This document shows, piece by piece, positions 11,550 to 21,290 of a stretch of 64,000 nucleotides of DNA (its first letter is position 1; each line of letters opens with the position of its first letter). The stretch spans positions 29,450,001-29,514,000 of the forward strand of contig NC_079875.1 of the NCBI RefSeq assembly GCF_029227915.1. Direction: 5' to 3'. Position numbers and translations under genes: made by a program. The stretch comes from Hydractinia symbiolongicarpus (lineage: Eukaryota > Cnidaria > Hydrozoa > Anthoathecata > Hydractiniidae). The notes beneath the pieces were generated by a model. The model saw only the letters and a list, made by a program, of their open reading frames with translations, was not told where the DNA came from and ran no database searches.

Positions 11550-14165
11550 TCAACAGCGAACGTAACAAAGAATATAACATGAATTGTTGTTGAGAATAGG
11601 TGGAGAGCATTTGCAAACCGCTCTATCATTGCAGTGGTACCAAGAATTTGTGGCAGGATCCTTAACATAAGCCCAATAATGACCTGCGGTTAATGTACCG
11701 GAGTGATTAATTGTTGCTAACAATGAGTAGTTCTGATTAAACATTGTGTCCGTATCACTGACGAGAGGTAGTTGCAGGAGAGAGTCACGTAAAGAAACAC
11801 ATTCAACAACTCTGTTGTCTTTTACCAGATGTTCACCATGTTTTAAAAACCTTTTAAGATGCAGGAATAAGATTTCACTACTCCTGCTGATTTGCGTTTC
11901 TCTAGTACTCTCTCTATGTGCAAAGCATTGCGGACAAAACCACTTGTTTCCATCAGTTAGAATTTCCGGTTCTAAAAATTTGCTGACACAAGATTGGATT
12001 TTAGATGTCATTGGCAGTGTTAAAATGTCCTGCATTTCGACATTTACCGAGGTGCACAGGCAGGTGTTACAGCTTACGGACATTGAGATTTCAGTTGAGA
12101 TTTTATCTGCAGCAATCGGGGAAAATCCCTTAAGGGCGTCCAAAACCACAAACAAAATCTCTGCTACATCTTGCTGAGTATTAAATTGGAAGTCCAGTTT
12201 CCCATCAGAGTGCATTTGACGTTCAAGGGCCCAGAGAAAATTCGAAGGGTCAACAGGTGACAATGATTGCTTCAGCTTCGCCATGTTAAGCGAAATAGAC
12301 CTCGCAATAGGTGATAAATGAAACGATTCTGACCCACTCTGGCACCAGAGTGTTGGAATGGTACTTAATACTTGCAAAATGGCGTTGGCGTAACAAGTGT
12401 TGCCTTTGTTTAAAAAACCGATGTTTTTATAGACACTAATTGGTTGAGTGTCATTTTTATTTTGGCTAACCTTTTTAGATGGCCCCTTTCGGCGAGATGA
12501 AACACCCTTGGTCTCCACAATGGGCAAGGCCTGCTTGGATTTGGGTAATTGCATTAAGGAGTCAGTTGACCAAACATTGGATTCACGTGCCAGCCAAATA
12601 CAAAAAGAAGACCTCATACTGATTTTACCGAGATCATTTGCAGTGGAATAAGCACGTTTGTTGGTGAAACCCATTCTTTTTAAACAGGCAGTGGTGGTTC
12701 TTGCACAATATCCTCTTGCTCCTACTTTCACTGCGAAGAAATCAACTTGCCAGCCATTAACCATAATCACATTCATTAAACAGGAATATTTGGCAACTTT
12801 TGTGGAGTGCCAAGCATTCATGTTTTCCTCACATGGGCAAGTGAGTTCTACAATAATAACGCGCTTAAGGTCATTTGAATATAACACAAGGTCCGGTTTA
12901 AGCTCAGAAATGGCAATATGGCTAGGAAACACATAGTTCGAGTGTGTGTCAGCAACAATCTTCCAATCTTTGGTAAGGTGCAGTATACCTGACACTTTAG
13001 ATTTTGTATGTGCCTTTGACCCGGCTCTCAGAAAGGTTATTTTTTGACAATTTTTAGGAGGTTCAGAAGGAAGCTCAAAAATGAACTTTTTCAAAGTTTC
13101 TACCAAATGGGTAAGTACAGAATCGTGTCTAAAGGTATATCTACCCTGGGAAAGAGCAGTTTTACAAGCACCAAGAATGTGAGCAGAAGTGCAAATTTCT
13201 TTGTGACATAGGAAACATGATGGTTCTGTATTTATTTTCCACCTCCTTAGGTTACTTGGTGATGGCAGAACATCGTAAGTGGATTGCAGGCAGAAAGATA
13301 AGAGATTAGGAGGAGTTGCTAGGATGTTCTTCCATGAAAGATCAAACTTTACGTAGTTCTCCCATCTTGTGCATTGGCCCTGCACCTGAAGTTGCAGTGC
13401 CTTAGATAGATAGCTTTCCTCGTCAATCTCAGCCGATGTTTTTGCGATTAACTTTCTGTACTTGTGAGTGGTTTTTGGTGGTATTACTTCCACTTTACAA
13501 ATGCCAAGACCGGTTCGTCCACGCTGTACAGGACCCCTTATGGTCTTGTACTTTAATTCACCCTCAGCTATGTTAACTGCATCGCTCACCTTCCAAGAAC
13601 CTGCCTTTAAAGATGGATCGAGTGTTGACAGAATCGGATCTTTGGAGTGACGCAAAAGTAGGTGGCCGCTAATCTTTGCGGATTTTAAAATAGAAGTGAG
13701 GCTCTTAATGGGCAGAGGGCAAGGAGAGGAGTCAGCATATAGGGAAATGTTTGTGATGGAACGGTGTAAGTTCAGCCATTTTCGTATGAACACTGAAACC
13801 TTTTGCTCTAGGCGCCCAGCAACAGACATCGAGACCTCGTATATTAACAGTGGCCACTGAATTCGCGGGATCAAAAGATGTTGCAAGATCCAAAGTTTTT
13901 GCGCTCCAGTGTATAAGGACTTATTAATGACACCAAGCCCTTCTATCAGCTTTTCCTCCAATTCGTTGATGGACTTCCTGTCTGAGATAGAACAATCAAT
14001 AATCCGGCCTAAAAATCGCACTGGCGAGGCATGAATAGATGGGATATACTGTGAGAAATCAATGTCGTTTTCAGGGCTACTTACACTAAAAGGTTTGACA
14101 ACAAGCGCGCTCGCAACATGCACTACTTGCACTATCAGCAGTGTCAGCAGATTTTTGGCATGCAA
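11550..14165 (-). CDS. Retrotransposon C-terminus (CCHC + RLE endonuclease) fused to a USP deubiquitinase
   Basis: A single open frame of 871 codons. Residues about 40-130 match the RT thumb of the element at 9.2-10.3 kb ('IPSIHASPVRFLGRII', 'LLIPRIQWPLLIYEV'). A CCHC finger follows (C317, C320, H329, C334), then a PD-(D/E)xK restriction-like endonuclease: 'KPDLVLYS' (P424-D425), 'IVELTCP' (E440), K456/K459. After a basic linker (about 545-575) comes a ubiquitin-specific protease (peptidase C19) domain with the Cys box 'GNTCYANAILQ' (C591), 'QQDVAEI' (664-670), zinc-binding cysteines (C699/C702 and C744/C747) and the His box 'GHYWAYVKD' (H829) with N846/D847. All catalytic positions are present. 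USPs cleave ubiquitin from substrates. The RT palm motifs are absent, so the retrotransposon part is 5'-truncated, with the frame starting at an ATG of uncertain use. No stop separates endonuclease and USP. Alternatives: the full element carries RT-RLE-USP, or a host USP was captured. Confidence 0.85.
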   Translation of the reverse strand: MHAKNLLTLLIVQVVHVASALVVKPFSVSSPENDIDFSQYIPSIHASPVRFLGRIIDCSISDRKSINELEEKLIEGLGVINKSLYTGAQKLWILQHLLIPRIQWPLLIYEVSMSVAGRLEQKVSVFIRKWLNLHRSITNISLYADSSPCPLPIKSLTSILKSAKISGHLLLRHSKDPILSTLDPSLKAGSWKVSDAVNIAEGELKYKTIRGPVQRGRTGLGICKVEVIPPKTTHKYRKLIAKTSAEIDEESYLSKALQLQVQGQCTRWENYVKFDLSWKNILATPPNLLSFCLQSTYDVLPSPSNLRRWKINTEPSCFLCHKEICTSAHILGACKTALSQGRYTFRHDSVLTHLVETLKKFIFELPSEPPKNCQKITFLRAGSKAHTKSKVSGILHLTKDWKIVADTHSNYVFPSHIAISELKPDLVLYSNDLKRVIIVELTCPCEENMNAWHSTKVAKYSCLMNVIMVNGWQVDFFAVKVGARGYCARTTTACLKRMGFTNKRAYSTANDLGKISMRSSFCIWLARESNVWSTDSLMQLPKSKQALPIVETKGVSSRRKGPSKKVSQNKNDTQPISVYKNIGFLNKGNTCYANAILQVLSTIPTLWCQSGSESFHLSPIARSISLNMAKLKQSLSPVDPSNFLWALERQMHSDGKLDFQFNTQQDVAEILFVVLDALKGFSPIAADKISTEISMSVSCNTCLCTSVNVEMQDILTLPMTSKIQSCVSKFLEPEILTDGNKWFCPQCFAHRESTRETQISRSSEILFLHLKRFLKHGEHLVKDNRVVECVSLRDSLLQLPLVSDTDTMFNQNYSLLATINHSGTLTAGHYWAYVKDPATNSWYHCNDRAVCKCSPPILNNNSCYILCYVRC

Positions 14166-14309
14166 ATGGTTGCATTTTGTCTATGTTCTTAAGGTTTTAA
14201 ATAACTGCTCGTTGCTGAGAAAGAACACTGTGCGACTAATTGTATTAAAATTGATATCTGAAGTGCTAGTCCTAATAAGGTCTGGGTCAATAACGTTTCC
14301 AAAATCACG

Positions 14310-15029
14310 GTTTAAAATATTTGGATTTTTTGTAGACCAAAATCAATCCCACAGCCAGCCTAAGCTTCGTGGGTCGATCAACGCTTTCCTCTGAACACGT
14401 TTGTTCTGTATTTTCTTTACTCTGTATCCGTACATTGCTTTCAGTTGGGAAGTTCATAGGTGCTCTTTCATAAAGAAAGGACATCTGTTCAAAATAGTTA
14501 CATTTTGGTAACGACGAAGCAGCTGCACCTGATTTTGTCATCCTTGTTCTTCTGTCGAGACATTTTTTCAGTTTGTCTTTTAAATATTTTAGTTGCTTTT
14601 GAAGGAATTCACCTACAAATAATAAAAAGCCATATATATATACACAGTATATATTTAATATCAGATTCCGCAAATTATGTGATTTTACTTTCTTTCTGAA
14701 AATAAAAACAACAGCAAATATATATGTATATATGTATATATTCTTGCCAATTCTTGCCATGCATTATTTTTGATGTTTCTGTCTTTGTAATCAGTAGAAT
14801 AAATGTTCCGTAGACATGGAAATTTCCGAACCTACAAATGTTTTAGAAATAGTTATTTGACTATAGCAAACAAAAAAACCGAAACCAAGTTTAGCTTTAA
14901 AAAAATAAACTAGCTAGCTACCTAAGCTCTACTTACTTCCTCTATAAACAATTCTTTGTCAAATTCTGTAGCTTGACTCTCTACTGGCGTGCTTGACATC
15001 AAAATCTGACTAGATTCTGCGAAAGACAT
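14310..15029 (-). CDS. MADF-domain (Myb/SANT-like) protein gene, partial exon structure
   Basis: Exon 1 (15029-14937) starts 'MSFAESSQILMSS' and ends 'ELFIEE' at a consensus donor gtaagt. Exon 2 starts at 14831 after 'atttgtag' in the same phase with 'VRKFPCLRNIYSTDYKD' and 'NNAWQELARI'. A further exon (from 14612 or slightly later) carries 'LKYLKDKLKKCLDRR', 'TKSGAAASS' and 'YFEQMSFLYERA'. This order (I.EV..P.L, W.el, L+..k+k, sG.gas, L.FL) is that of the MADF domain, a DNA-binding Myb/SANT relative used in transcription factors. The donor of exon 2 near 14735 is not canonical, and a short linker exon may be missing, so a small decay or an undetected exon is possible. The gene ends close upstream of the retrotransposon-USP frame on the same strand. 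Confidence 0.65.
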
Positions 15030-15086
15030 CTTATTTCCCTTTTTCTTGTCAATGGTTCACAATGATGACTGCTTCACTATTTCCTT

Positions 15087-15317
15087 TCAGCCAGCATTGT
15101 CATCTCGCATAGTACCGAGAATTTCTTGCTGAAATTTTCCCCCGTATAAATTTTGGGTAGTTTCATCGGCTATCATTGAGATCCTTATGGCGGTAGGAGA
15201 ACAGGAATCTTTGCAACTTTTCTTATGCCGTGAAAAAAAGGTTTTTGCAAAGAATTGGGCGATGTACGACTGATATCTGACTAACTGCTGAGTTAAGTGT
15301 GGTGAGTACTGGATCAT
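15087..15317 (-). pseudogene. Partial duplicate of the finger-containing exon
   Basis: The segment 15091-15254 is a close copy of 15627-15790 (offset 536 bp, a handful of mismatches). It encodes the second half of the finger ('FFAKTFFSRHKKSCKDSC') and the following 'ISMIADETTQNL' block, but lacks the first CxxC. It is therefore a truncated exon copy. Confidence 0.75.
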
Positions 15318-15529
15318 ACAACTAAGATAATAGCTCCAAGCCTAACTCCACGAAGCATAATCCTTAATACGAGACTTAGTTACTTTTTTTCTACACATAG
15401 CTAATTGCCATCCACGGGGCGCATCCTCATCTCGTACTCACCTCCATCGTCATGGGCAAGGACGACAAGGACATTGAGGCATTGAGTGATAGAGGGAATA
15501 AATAGTCAAAATTTACATACTTACTCGCC

Positions 15530-15973
15530 TTAATCTTTTCTAAAATTCTTTTCCAAATTTCGTTTTCCCTTGTCAAATAGGTACGAGTCTATGACAAGGA
15601 TCACTCTGTCGCTCTTACACTTAGTGCCAGCATTGTCATCTCGCATAATACCGAGAATTTCTTGCTGAAATATTCCCCCGGATAAATTTTGGGTAGTTTC
15701 ATCGGCTATCATTGAGATCTTTATGGCGGTGGGAGGACAGGAATCTTTGCAACTTTTCTTATGCCGTGGAAAAAAGGTTTTTGCAAAGAAACCTTTACAA
15801 CCACGGCAAACTACCATTGGAAGGGAGGACCTAACAATTGGAGCTCGCTCACGGTGAAATGCAGGATTCCCCTCCTTAATAACATCCATATTTGCTTTCA
15901 AGATGCCTTCTTTCCTGAAATTCGAGAATGCTTCATTTTGCATTTTACGAGGCAAAGTCAAAACTTCTTTCAC
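15530..15973 (-). CDS. Finger exon of an uncharacterised invertebrate gene family (possible recombinase N-terminus)
   Basis: The frame carries 'EAFSNFRKEGILKANMDVI', then a CxxC...H...C finger ('VCRGCKGFFAKTFFPRHKKSC', residues about 55-75), 'ISMIADETTQNL', and 'FQQEILGIMRDDNAG' leading to 'DRVILVIDSYLFDKG'. This order recalls a widespread family in which an N-terminal finger and this helical block precede a C-terminal region, sometimes with a tyrosine-recombinase-like domain; that memory is not verified. After 'FDKG' a one-base shift gives 'ENEIWKRILEKIKAS' running to a consensus donor (gtaagtatg, about 15523), suggesting one frameshift just before the exon end. No C-terminal exon was found downstream. 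Upstream to about 16050 the same strand holds related but broken frames. Confidence 0.5.
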   Translation of the reverse strand: MKEVLTLPRKMQNEAFSNFRKEGILKANMDVIKEGNPAFHRERAPIVRSSLPMVVCRGCKGFFAKTFFPRHKKSCKDSCPPTAIKISMIADETTQNLSGGIFQQEILGIMRDDNAGTKCKSDRVILVIDSYLFDKGKRNLEKNFRKD

Positions 15974-16084
15974 TCAACCTTCTGTTTTATGGTTGCACCT
16001 GATAGGCATGTCTGGAAGTCGACGCATTTTCGAGAAGGCTTTATACGACTTTGCTTCTTTTTTTCAGGTATTTTACGCTTATAA

Positions 16085-16843
16085 ATTTTTTATCAATTTT
16101 TTGAAACCTAAATAAAACTTATTTTTTTACATGCACGGACTCTATATAAAAAATTACAAGAAATAAAACAGTAGAGATCTAACCTGATCGCATGCGGTGC
16201 TCGCAGATGTCGATAATATGTCTTGTTCTAGAAATTCATACAATAAATTTACTCATGTTTGCAATACGACAAGGCATTTATTGATATCCTAGTTTTACCT
16301 TTTTCTATTTCAGGAAAACTTTTCCTGCTTTGCCCACTTCCTCCTTCAACATCCGGTAATGCAACGAGTTGAACCTAAATATGATAACATATAATACTGG
16401 CTAAACTTTTCAGAACTACTTAAACAGAAATAAAAAAAATCTATTTGATTATTTGATTCAAATTTTAGGAAATAAAAGATTACTGGCAAATACTAGTAAA
16501 AGTAAAATGCAAATGAACATACGAAATATGGTTTTGTACTTTTATTGTCCTCTTCTATACTCAATAAACGTTCTTTAAATGTATGTTACATCACACATAC
16601 GATTACGCACGTTAATTTGCTTATAGAACAAAGCACGGGAAGGACGGTCTGAGGATTGGTGTTAGTATATCGAATTAAAATTATGTAGTCCATAAGACAG
16701 AAAAATTATAAAACTGTTTTAATTGTACGTGAACAAAATACTACAACAGTTCGTTTTAATTTTTTTGTTAAAAAACCATAGAGTCCTAACTTATATCTAT
16801 TATTAGCAAGATATTTACAACTTTATGTTAATACTTAATTTGA
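16085..16843. other. No gene recognised
   Basis: AT-rich intergenic or intronic sequence; no motif seen on either strand. Confidence 0.4.
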
Positions 16844-17257
16844 AATGAAATTTTGCACAAGAGGGTGGGGAGCGGAAACGCTTTTAGTGATAGAATGTCA
16901 AATTTAGGAAGTGAAAATGTCAGACTAAAAAATGGATTTACTATTTTGGTTTCTGATTGTCGATTAAAATCAACAGCAAGTTTTTCAATAACCTACGAAA
17001 AGAAAAACCTTTGTCAATTAAAAATAACTAAGCCTAAATGCGAGTGCCAGCCAATAAGTGTCAAAAAATTTTCCTATAAAAATCGTAATTTAGACATTTT
17101 GAAAGCAACAGGACAGTTATTGATTTTATTTAACAAACCACTTACAACAAACGGCTTTAAATATGTAATCAATTCAATTCCAGAAAAATTCGAGAAAAAA
17201 CAAAAACAAAAACACTTTTACATAACACTCACACGAGAAAACAACGGGCGAAAATAA
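16844..17257 (+). CDS. Hypothetical open frame
   Basis: A frame open from 16844 to a TAA at 17257; the first ATG inside is at about 16892, giving roughly 120 codons. The product is basic with a Cys/Lys-rich middle ('KKNLCQLKITKPKCECQP') and a Gln/Lys-rich C-terminus ('KFEKKQKQKHFYITL'). Composition fits coding sequence better than most neighbouring frames, but I recognise no domain and no clear splice sites. Confidence 0.3.
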   Translation, partial: NEILHKRVGSGNAFSDRMSNLGSENVRLKNGFTILVSDCRLKSTASFSITYEKKNLCQLKITKPKCECQPISVKKFSYKNRNLDILKATGQLLILFNKPLTTNGFKYVINSIPEKFEKKQKQKHFYITLTRENNGRK

Positions 17258-17604
17258 TTAAAAGTTAAACTAAAAAAAATTATTTTCATATATTTTACTC
17301 TTTAAAAGTCACTTTTCGACTTTAACCATTTTTAAGACAGCATTCTCATAATTTGTTGGATAAAATTTTAACAATTTTCTTTAATCATTCGATTTCTTTG
17401 TGTTACTTGTTTCAATACGATTACCAGATTAATATACTTACATCCTACCCAGGTTGGCATTCCACCTGTGGTGGATTTAGCAACCCGTCCAAATGACACG
17501 TATATAGATTTTTTTTAATTTAAATGCGGTTATTTATTATTATAAATTTTATTTGCCTGAGAAACTTATTTTTGGGATTTAATAAGCAGAAACTCCACAC
17601 TTAC

Positions 17605-17785
17605 TTTTATCCATGGTAAGTTGGGAACTCCATATGAATACCGTAATTCTGTTCCCTTTTCTAAATTGTCCAAAGCAAATACCCCCAGATAGATGTTACT
17701 TTCCTCCTTAATTGCGCGTATTACGCAATTTGGCTTTGCAGAGTCATTAATAAACCGACCAAGTCTACGTGATGTTGCATCAATG
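17605..17785 (-). CDS. Orphan SET-domain exon (C-terminal half of SET)
   Basis: The exon is bounded by 'tttttgattttag' and a consensus donor 'gtaagtgtgg', 181 bp long (one base plus 60 codons). It encodes 'IDATSRRLGRFINDSAKPNC' followed by 'IYLGVFALDNLEKGTELRYS' and 'YGVPNLPW'. This matches the SET-domain motifs RxxNHSxxPNC (here FINDSAKPNC) and ELxxDYG (here ELRYSYG), which bind S-adenosylmethionine and shape the lysine channel of protein methyltransferases; the arrangement is nearest to KMT5A/SETD8-like SETs. The usual NHS is NDS and DYG is SYG, so activity is doubtful. The N-terminal SET exons (GxG motif) were not found within 500 bp upstream. A short downstream exon ending in a stop near 17470 is possible. 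Confidence 0.7.
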
Positions 17786-18415
17786 CTAAAATCAAAAAAA
17801 GATTAAATGTAATTTATTTATTTAATTGTTGTTTTGTCATAAATAATAAGTTTTATTTATTGTAAGATTGCAGCTAAATTTTGTGCTAAACAAAACCCAC
17901 GTGTTTCAGCTCTCCACCTGTTTTTGTACAACTTACTTATATATTTTATTATATTATTTTCAAAATATCATCATAAATGTGGAAGAATATCATTCCTTTA
18001 ACAGATTCCGAATAAATAAATTTCGAATTCCAAAAAAAAGTCGTACTGCAGAAATACGAAATGCAATATACAAAGGATGGGAAATTGCATGGATTTACTG
18101 ACGCGCTACCACCTCTATAACAATAGCCGTACTTTGTGTGTTCAAAATCTTCCAAGCAGCTTCGTCTTGAGTCCAGTGCAGGGTAAATACTTTGCTTATA
18201 GATTTTCTTAAGTAATAAAAAGTAGGACAGAGGGTTTAAAAACTGGGTTAAAACTATAAGAAATTCATAAAGTATAACACACAATCTAGAAATTAAATCA
18301 AAATCCTTTGTAGACAAAAAAATCCAAACTACTCTCGTCGGCAGATAAAGTAAAAACTTATAGCATATAGTAAGTTATGTATGTCACTTTTTTAACACAC
18401 GAAACCAGTATAGAA
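17786..18415. other. No gene recognised
   Basis: Upstream (minus-strand sense) of the SET exon. Frames on both strands are short and without motif; the missing SET N-terminal exons are not apparent. Confidence 0.35.
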
Positions 18416-18417
18416 AG

Positions 18418-18800
18418 TGTTGCGGAGAGGTTGCCAAGGCAAAGGCATTAAGCACGGCAAGGAAAGGAAAGGGCAAAGGCAGGCAAGGAAACAGGAAAAG
18501 GAATCAGGAAGGCAGGGGTAGGCAAGGCATGGGAGGCACAGGCATGAGAGGCACAGGCAAGGACTTAGTAGGCAGGCACCAGAAAAGGCATAGGAAGGGC
18601 AGGTAAAGAAAGGCATGGTCAGTGCTGGCAAGGCAGGCAAGGGAACAGGAAGAGGAATCAGCAAGGCAGGGGTGGCAAGGCATGGGAGGCACAGGCAAGG
18701 GCATAGTGGGCAGGCAGCAGAAAAGGTATAGGAAGGGTAGGCAAAGGCACGGTAAGTGCTGGCAAGGCAACGGCAAGGCAGGGGCAGGCACCTTAATAGA
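18418..18800. repeat. GGCAAGG-rich minisatellite with about 152-bp higher-order period
   Basis: Purine-rich on the plus strand, built from GGCAAGG/GGCAGG words. A longer unit beginning near 'ggcaaggaaacagg' (18484) recurs at about 18636 as 'gcaagggaacagg', a period near 152 bp. The long open frames across it on both strands are low-complexity artefacts. The tail 'aggcaccttaatagaaactc' at about 18786 recurs at 33720. Confidence 0.85.
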
Positions 18801-19145
18801 AACTCTCCCCCTACAAATCAAAGATTGCGTATACTCAATATTTCTAAGGTATATATAGTCCGGGAATTTCAAATTAAATACAAATTAATCTACAAGTAAA
18901 AGTTCGATGGGCAACATTTAATTTTGTTAAATTTGGGGTATTTGAATAAAAGCAAAGTCAATTGCCGCCCTTGATTGTCCAATTTTGACCCCTGGCTCCC
19001 TGACTTTGTATCTTATCAGGGAAAAAACACGGGGGAAATGTTGGTCGGGGGAAACCCACCAAACCTTGAATTTACTCGTTTTTTCCCTCCATAAGGTATA
19101 CCGACGGATTACCTGGCCGTTGTTAGATGCATAATTGTGTTTCCT
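18801..19145. other. No gene; flank shared in part with 33.7 kb
   Basis: Begins with the tail shared with 33700-33770 ('ccttaatagaaactctcccc', 'ctcaata'). The rest holds no recognisable feature. Confidence 0.4.
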
Positions 19146-19213
19146 AGCCCCGTCCAGGATTCGAACCCGGATCTCTCATTTGCATGAGTGTCGTAGCCAT
19201 TAGACCAACGCAT
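19146..19213 (-). repeat. tRNA-derived repeat head (SINE-like), copy 1
   Basis: On the minus strand an exact Pol III A box (TGGTCTAATGG, 19207-19197) and B box (GGTTCGAATCC, 19167-19157) are spaced as in a tRNA gene. The acceptor stem does not pair well and the anticodon region is a few bases short, so this is not a functional tRNA. Short shared sequence follows on the 3' side ('caattat...'), as in copies 2 and 3. Confidence 0.75.
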
Positions 19214-19896
19214 AAAATTATTCACTGTTTTAGGAAGTAAAAACGGCATATCGAAAAAAAAATACGCATTTTTATAAGAACAATTTCATAAGAGACAAGC
19301 ACTCAAATTTTTCCAAAAAATAACAAAATGAGAACAGATTCAGGCTCAAATAATTGGAGTTTCTTAAATTTTCCTTTTCAAAGTTCTCTAAAAATTTAAT
19401 CTTAGCACGCTGAAGCTGGTGATTTTAATAAAATTTAGCTACATATGTATTCAGTTTAGTATGTGTAGCTAGCTAGAAAATCTAGGCATGTCACTAACAA
19501 ATTCTTTCATGCTTTAGTTAGCTAGCTTTAGGGGTGTGAATTATCTCTTTGAAGGTGAAGGAGTTCATTATATGTGAAAAAAATAGTGATATACTAGCTC
19601 TACATAACCTTTTGTTTTCACCATAATTTTCATGACAAAAGCAAAGAAATACTAGGGACAAAGTTGTAAAAAAACATTATAAAGGCTGAATTTATCATTT
19701 TATTCATAATAAAGTTCAGGCTCTTCTGCTAAAAAGAATATAAGTTTTTTAGGACAGACTAACAAATGCTCTAATTTGTCATAATGACTATTTCTACCCG
19801 AAATGATCACCAGCACGTGGTTTGTGTGCTGTACGTAATTTTAAATTTTCCAAAGATTCACTTGTCTCAATATCTATAGGTGCAAGTTTTTTTCCT
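19214..19896. other. No gene recognised
   Basis: AT-rich stretch with several AGCTAGCT-type short words (19440-19530). No coding signal. Confidence 0.35.
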
Positions 19897-19966
19897 AGCC
19901 CTGTTTAGGATTCGAACCTAAATCTCTCATTTGCAAGAGTGTCTTAACCATTAGACCAACAGGGGA
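19897..19966 (-). repeat. tRNA-derived repeat head (SINE-like), copy 2
   Basis: Best-folding copy. On the minus strand 'CCCTGT' can pair with 'ACAGGG', the D stem GTCT/AGAC is perfect, the T arm TTAGG-loop-CCTAA is perfect, and the A box (19958-19948) and B box (19918-19908) are exact. The anticodon arm is short by about 3-4 nt. The 3' side continues 'cttgcacctata', shared with copy 3. Confidence 0.75.
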
Positions 19967-20042
19967 TAAATGCGTGCATAATTTTACAGTTGCACATCAT
20001 AACAAGAACTTAACAGTAACGTCTAGTTAAATAACCTTTTTA

Positions 20043-20480
20043 AGTGAGCGTTGACATATTACGTAATAAATTTTTTGCCTATTTTTTACTCCTCCCACCC
20101 CCATGTAATCAGACGTAATCATTTGGTTGACCCCCCTCCCAAAATTACGTCATCATCTACTTAACCCCCCCTAAAAAAAATCCGTAAAGAATTAGTTTAT
20201 GAATGAAAACAATTACTGTTTGTCTTAAAACAGATGCTAGTATTTATACCAGACCCTACAAAAGTTTTAAATATTTACAGTTTTATATTTTACTTTTATA
20301 TTTTACATTTAAGATATAGAATAAGGCCAATACAAACGTTTTAGATATAATTGATATGTTTCACACTCTTGATAAAATATGCTGTTAATTTTTTTTGATT
20401 TGCTTATGTTATTAAACCACTTTGGCTGATTTTAGTTGACCCCCCTCCCCCCTACTTGATTACGTAATATGTGAACGCTT
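20043..20480. mobile_element. MITE with about 20-bp terminal inverted repeats
   Basis: The left end at 20048-20067 (gcgttgacatattacgtaat) and the reverse complement of the right end 20459-20478 match at 19 of 20 bases. The interior, about 430 bp, is AT-rich with C-rich blocks ('gttgacccccctcccccc') near the ends and no ORF. No target duplication is obvious, so the superfamily is unassigned. Confidence 0.75.
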
Positions 20481-21090
20481 CCTGTAACAGAAAATGTAGA
20501 CGTTGATGTAAAAAAAGTTATTTGATATAGAAATAATTTCTGTCAAAAAATGAATGCGATATATATATAGATATTTAAAGATTTTCAGTACATGTTGACG
20601 ATTGCACAAGAACCACTTGTCAGAATTTAAAATGGCTTAATAAAAAATATAGATGTCAATATAGAAATAATTTCCATTTGTCACTTAATCCACACTGGTG
20701 TATGCTCACCGACAGGGTTAAAAAAGTTAATTTCCTGATCTATAACGTGGCAATGTCTACTACACCGCTTCTTTTGTGATGTTCCTACATTATAGCTACA
20801 ATCATTCACAAAAATATGGCTCTCACCCCCTCTATAACATTCAATGTTATAAAGTTCCCAAGTTGACCTCGTAAGTGGGAAGGGAAGTATCTGTAGAATT
20901 ATATAAAGGTATATACTTTTGCTGATTTCGCTAAACATTTTTTGCCCTTAAACTTTGGTCTAAAATTGGACGATTGTGGATTGTCGCTAGAACAAGCTAT
21001 GTAATGGGACATTCCTAATCAGAGTAGAATTATATCACTTATACACTGTGTCATAAGTATAAGCTAGGTGGCCTATCTCATTGAAAATCT
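20481..21090. other. No gene recognised
   Basis: A minus-strand frame at 20681-20938 is Cys/His-bearing ('KKRCSRHCHVIDQ') but has no ATG-supported start, clear splice sites or known domain. The remainder is AT-rich. Confidence 0.3.
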
Positions 21091-21099
21091 GTCCAAAAG

Positions 21100-21290
21100 A
21101 ATTTTTCTATGCTAGCTATGTAGATAATTTTATGCTAGCCTAATTAGCTAATTTTATGCCAGCTAAGTAGTTAAATTTATGCTAGCTCTGTAGCCAGTTT
21201 TATGCTAGCTGTATATGTTATATGTTTGTTCTATTGCTCTATTTTATGCCAGCCAGCTCAGTCACTAGTTTTATGCTAGCTAGCCTTAAG
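21100..21290. repeat. Irregular minisatellite of 'ttttatgctagct' words
   Basis: The word ttttatgc(t/c)agc recurs about six times at roughly 30-bp spacing with GCTAGCT palindromes. It has no coding content. Confidence 0.7.

Noticed and set aside
11746-12936. Plus-strand frames of 67-143 codons
   Set aside because: Antisense shadows of the USP-encoding frame, whose catalytic motifs are on the minus strand.
18392-18872. Pro/Leu/Cys-rich proteins on the minus strand
   Set aside because: Low-complexity translation of the GGCAAGG minisatellite, open in more than one frame.
19146-19213. Functional tRNA gene
   Set aside because: A and B boxes are exact, but the acceptor stem does not pair and the anticodon arm is too short; a tRNA-derived repeat is the better reading.
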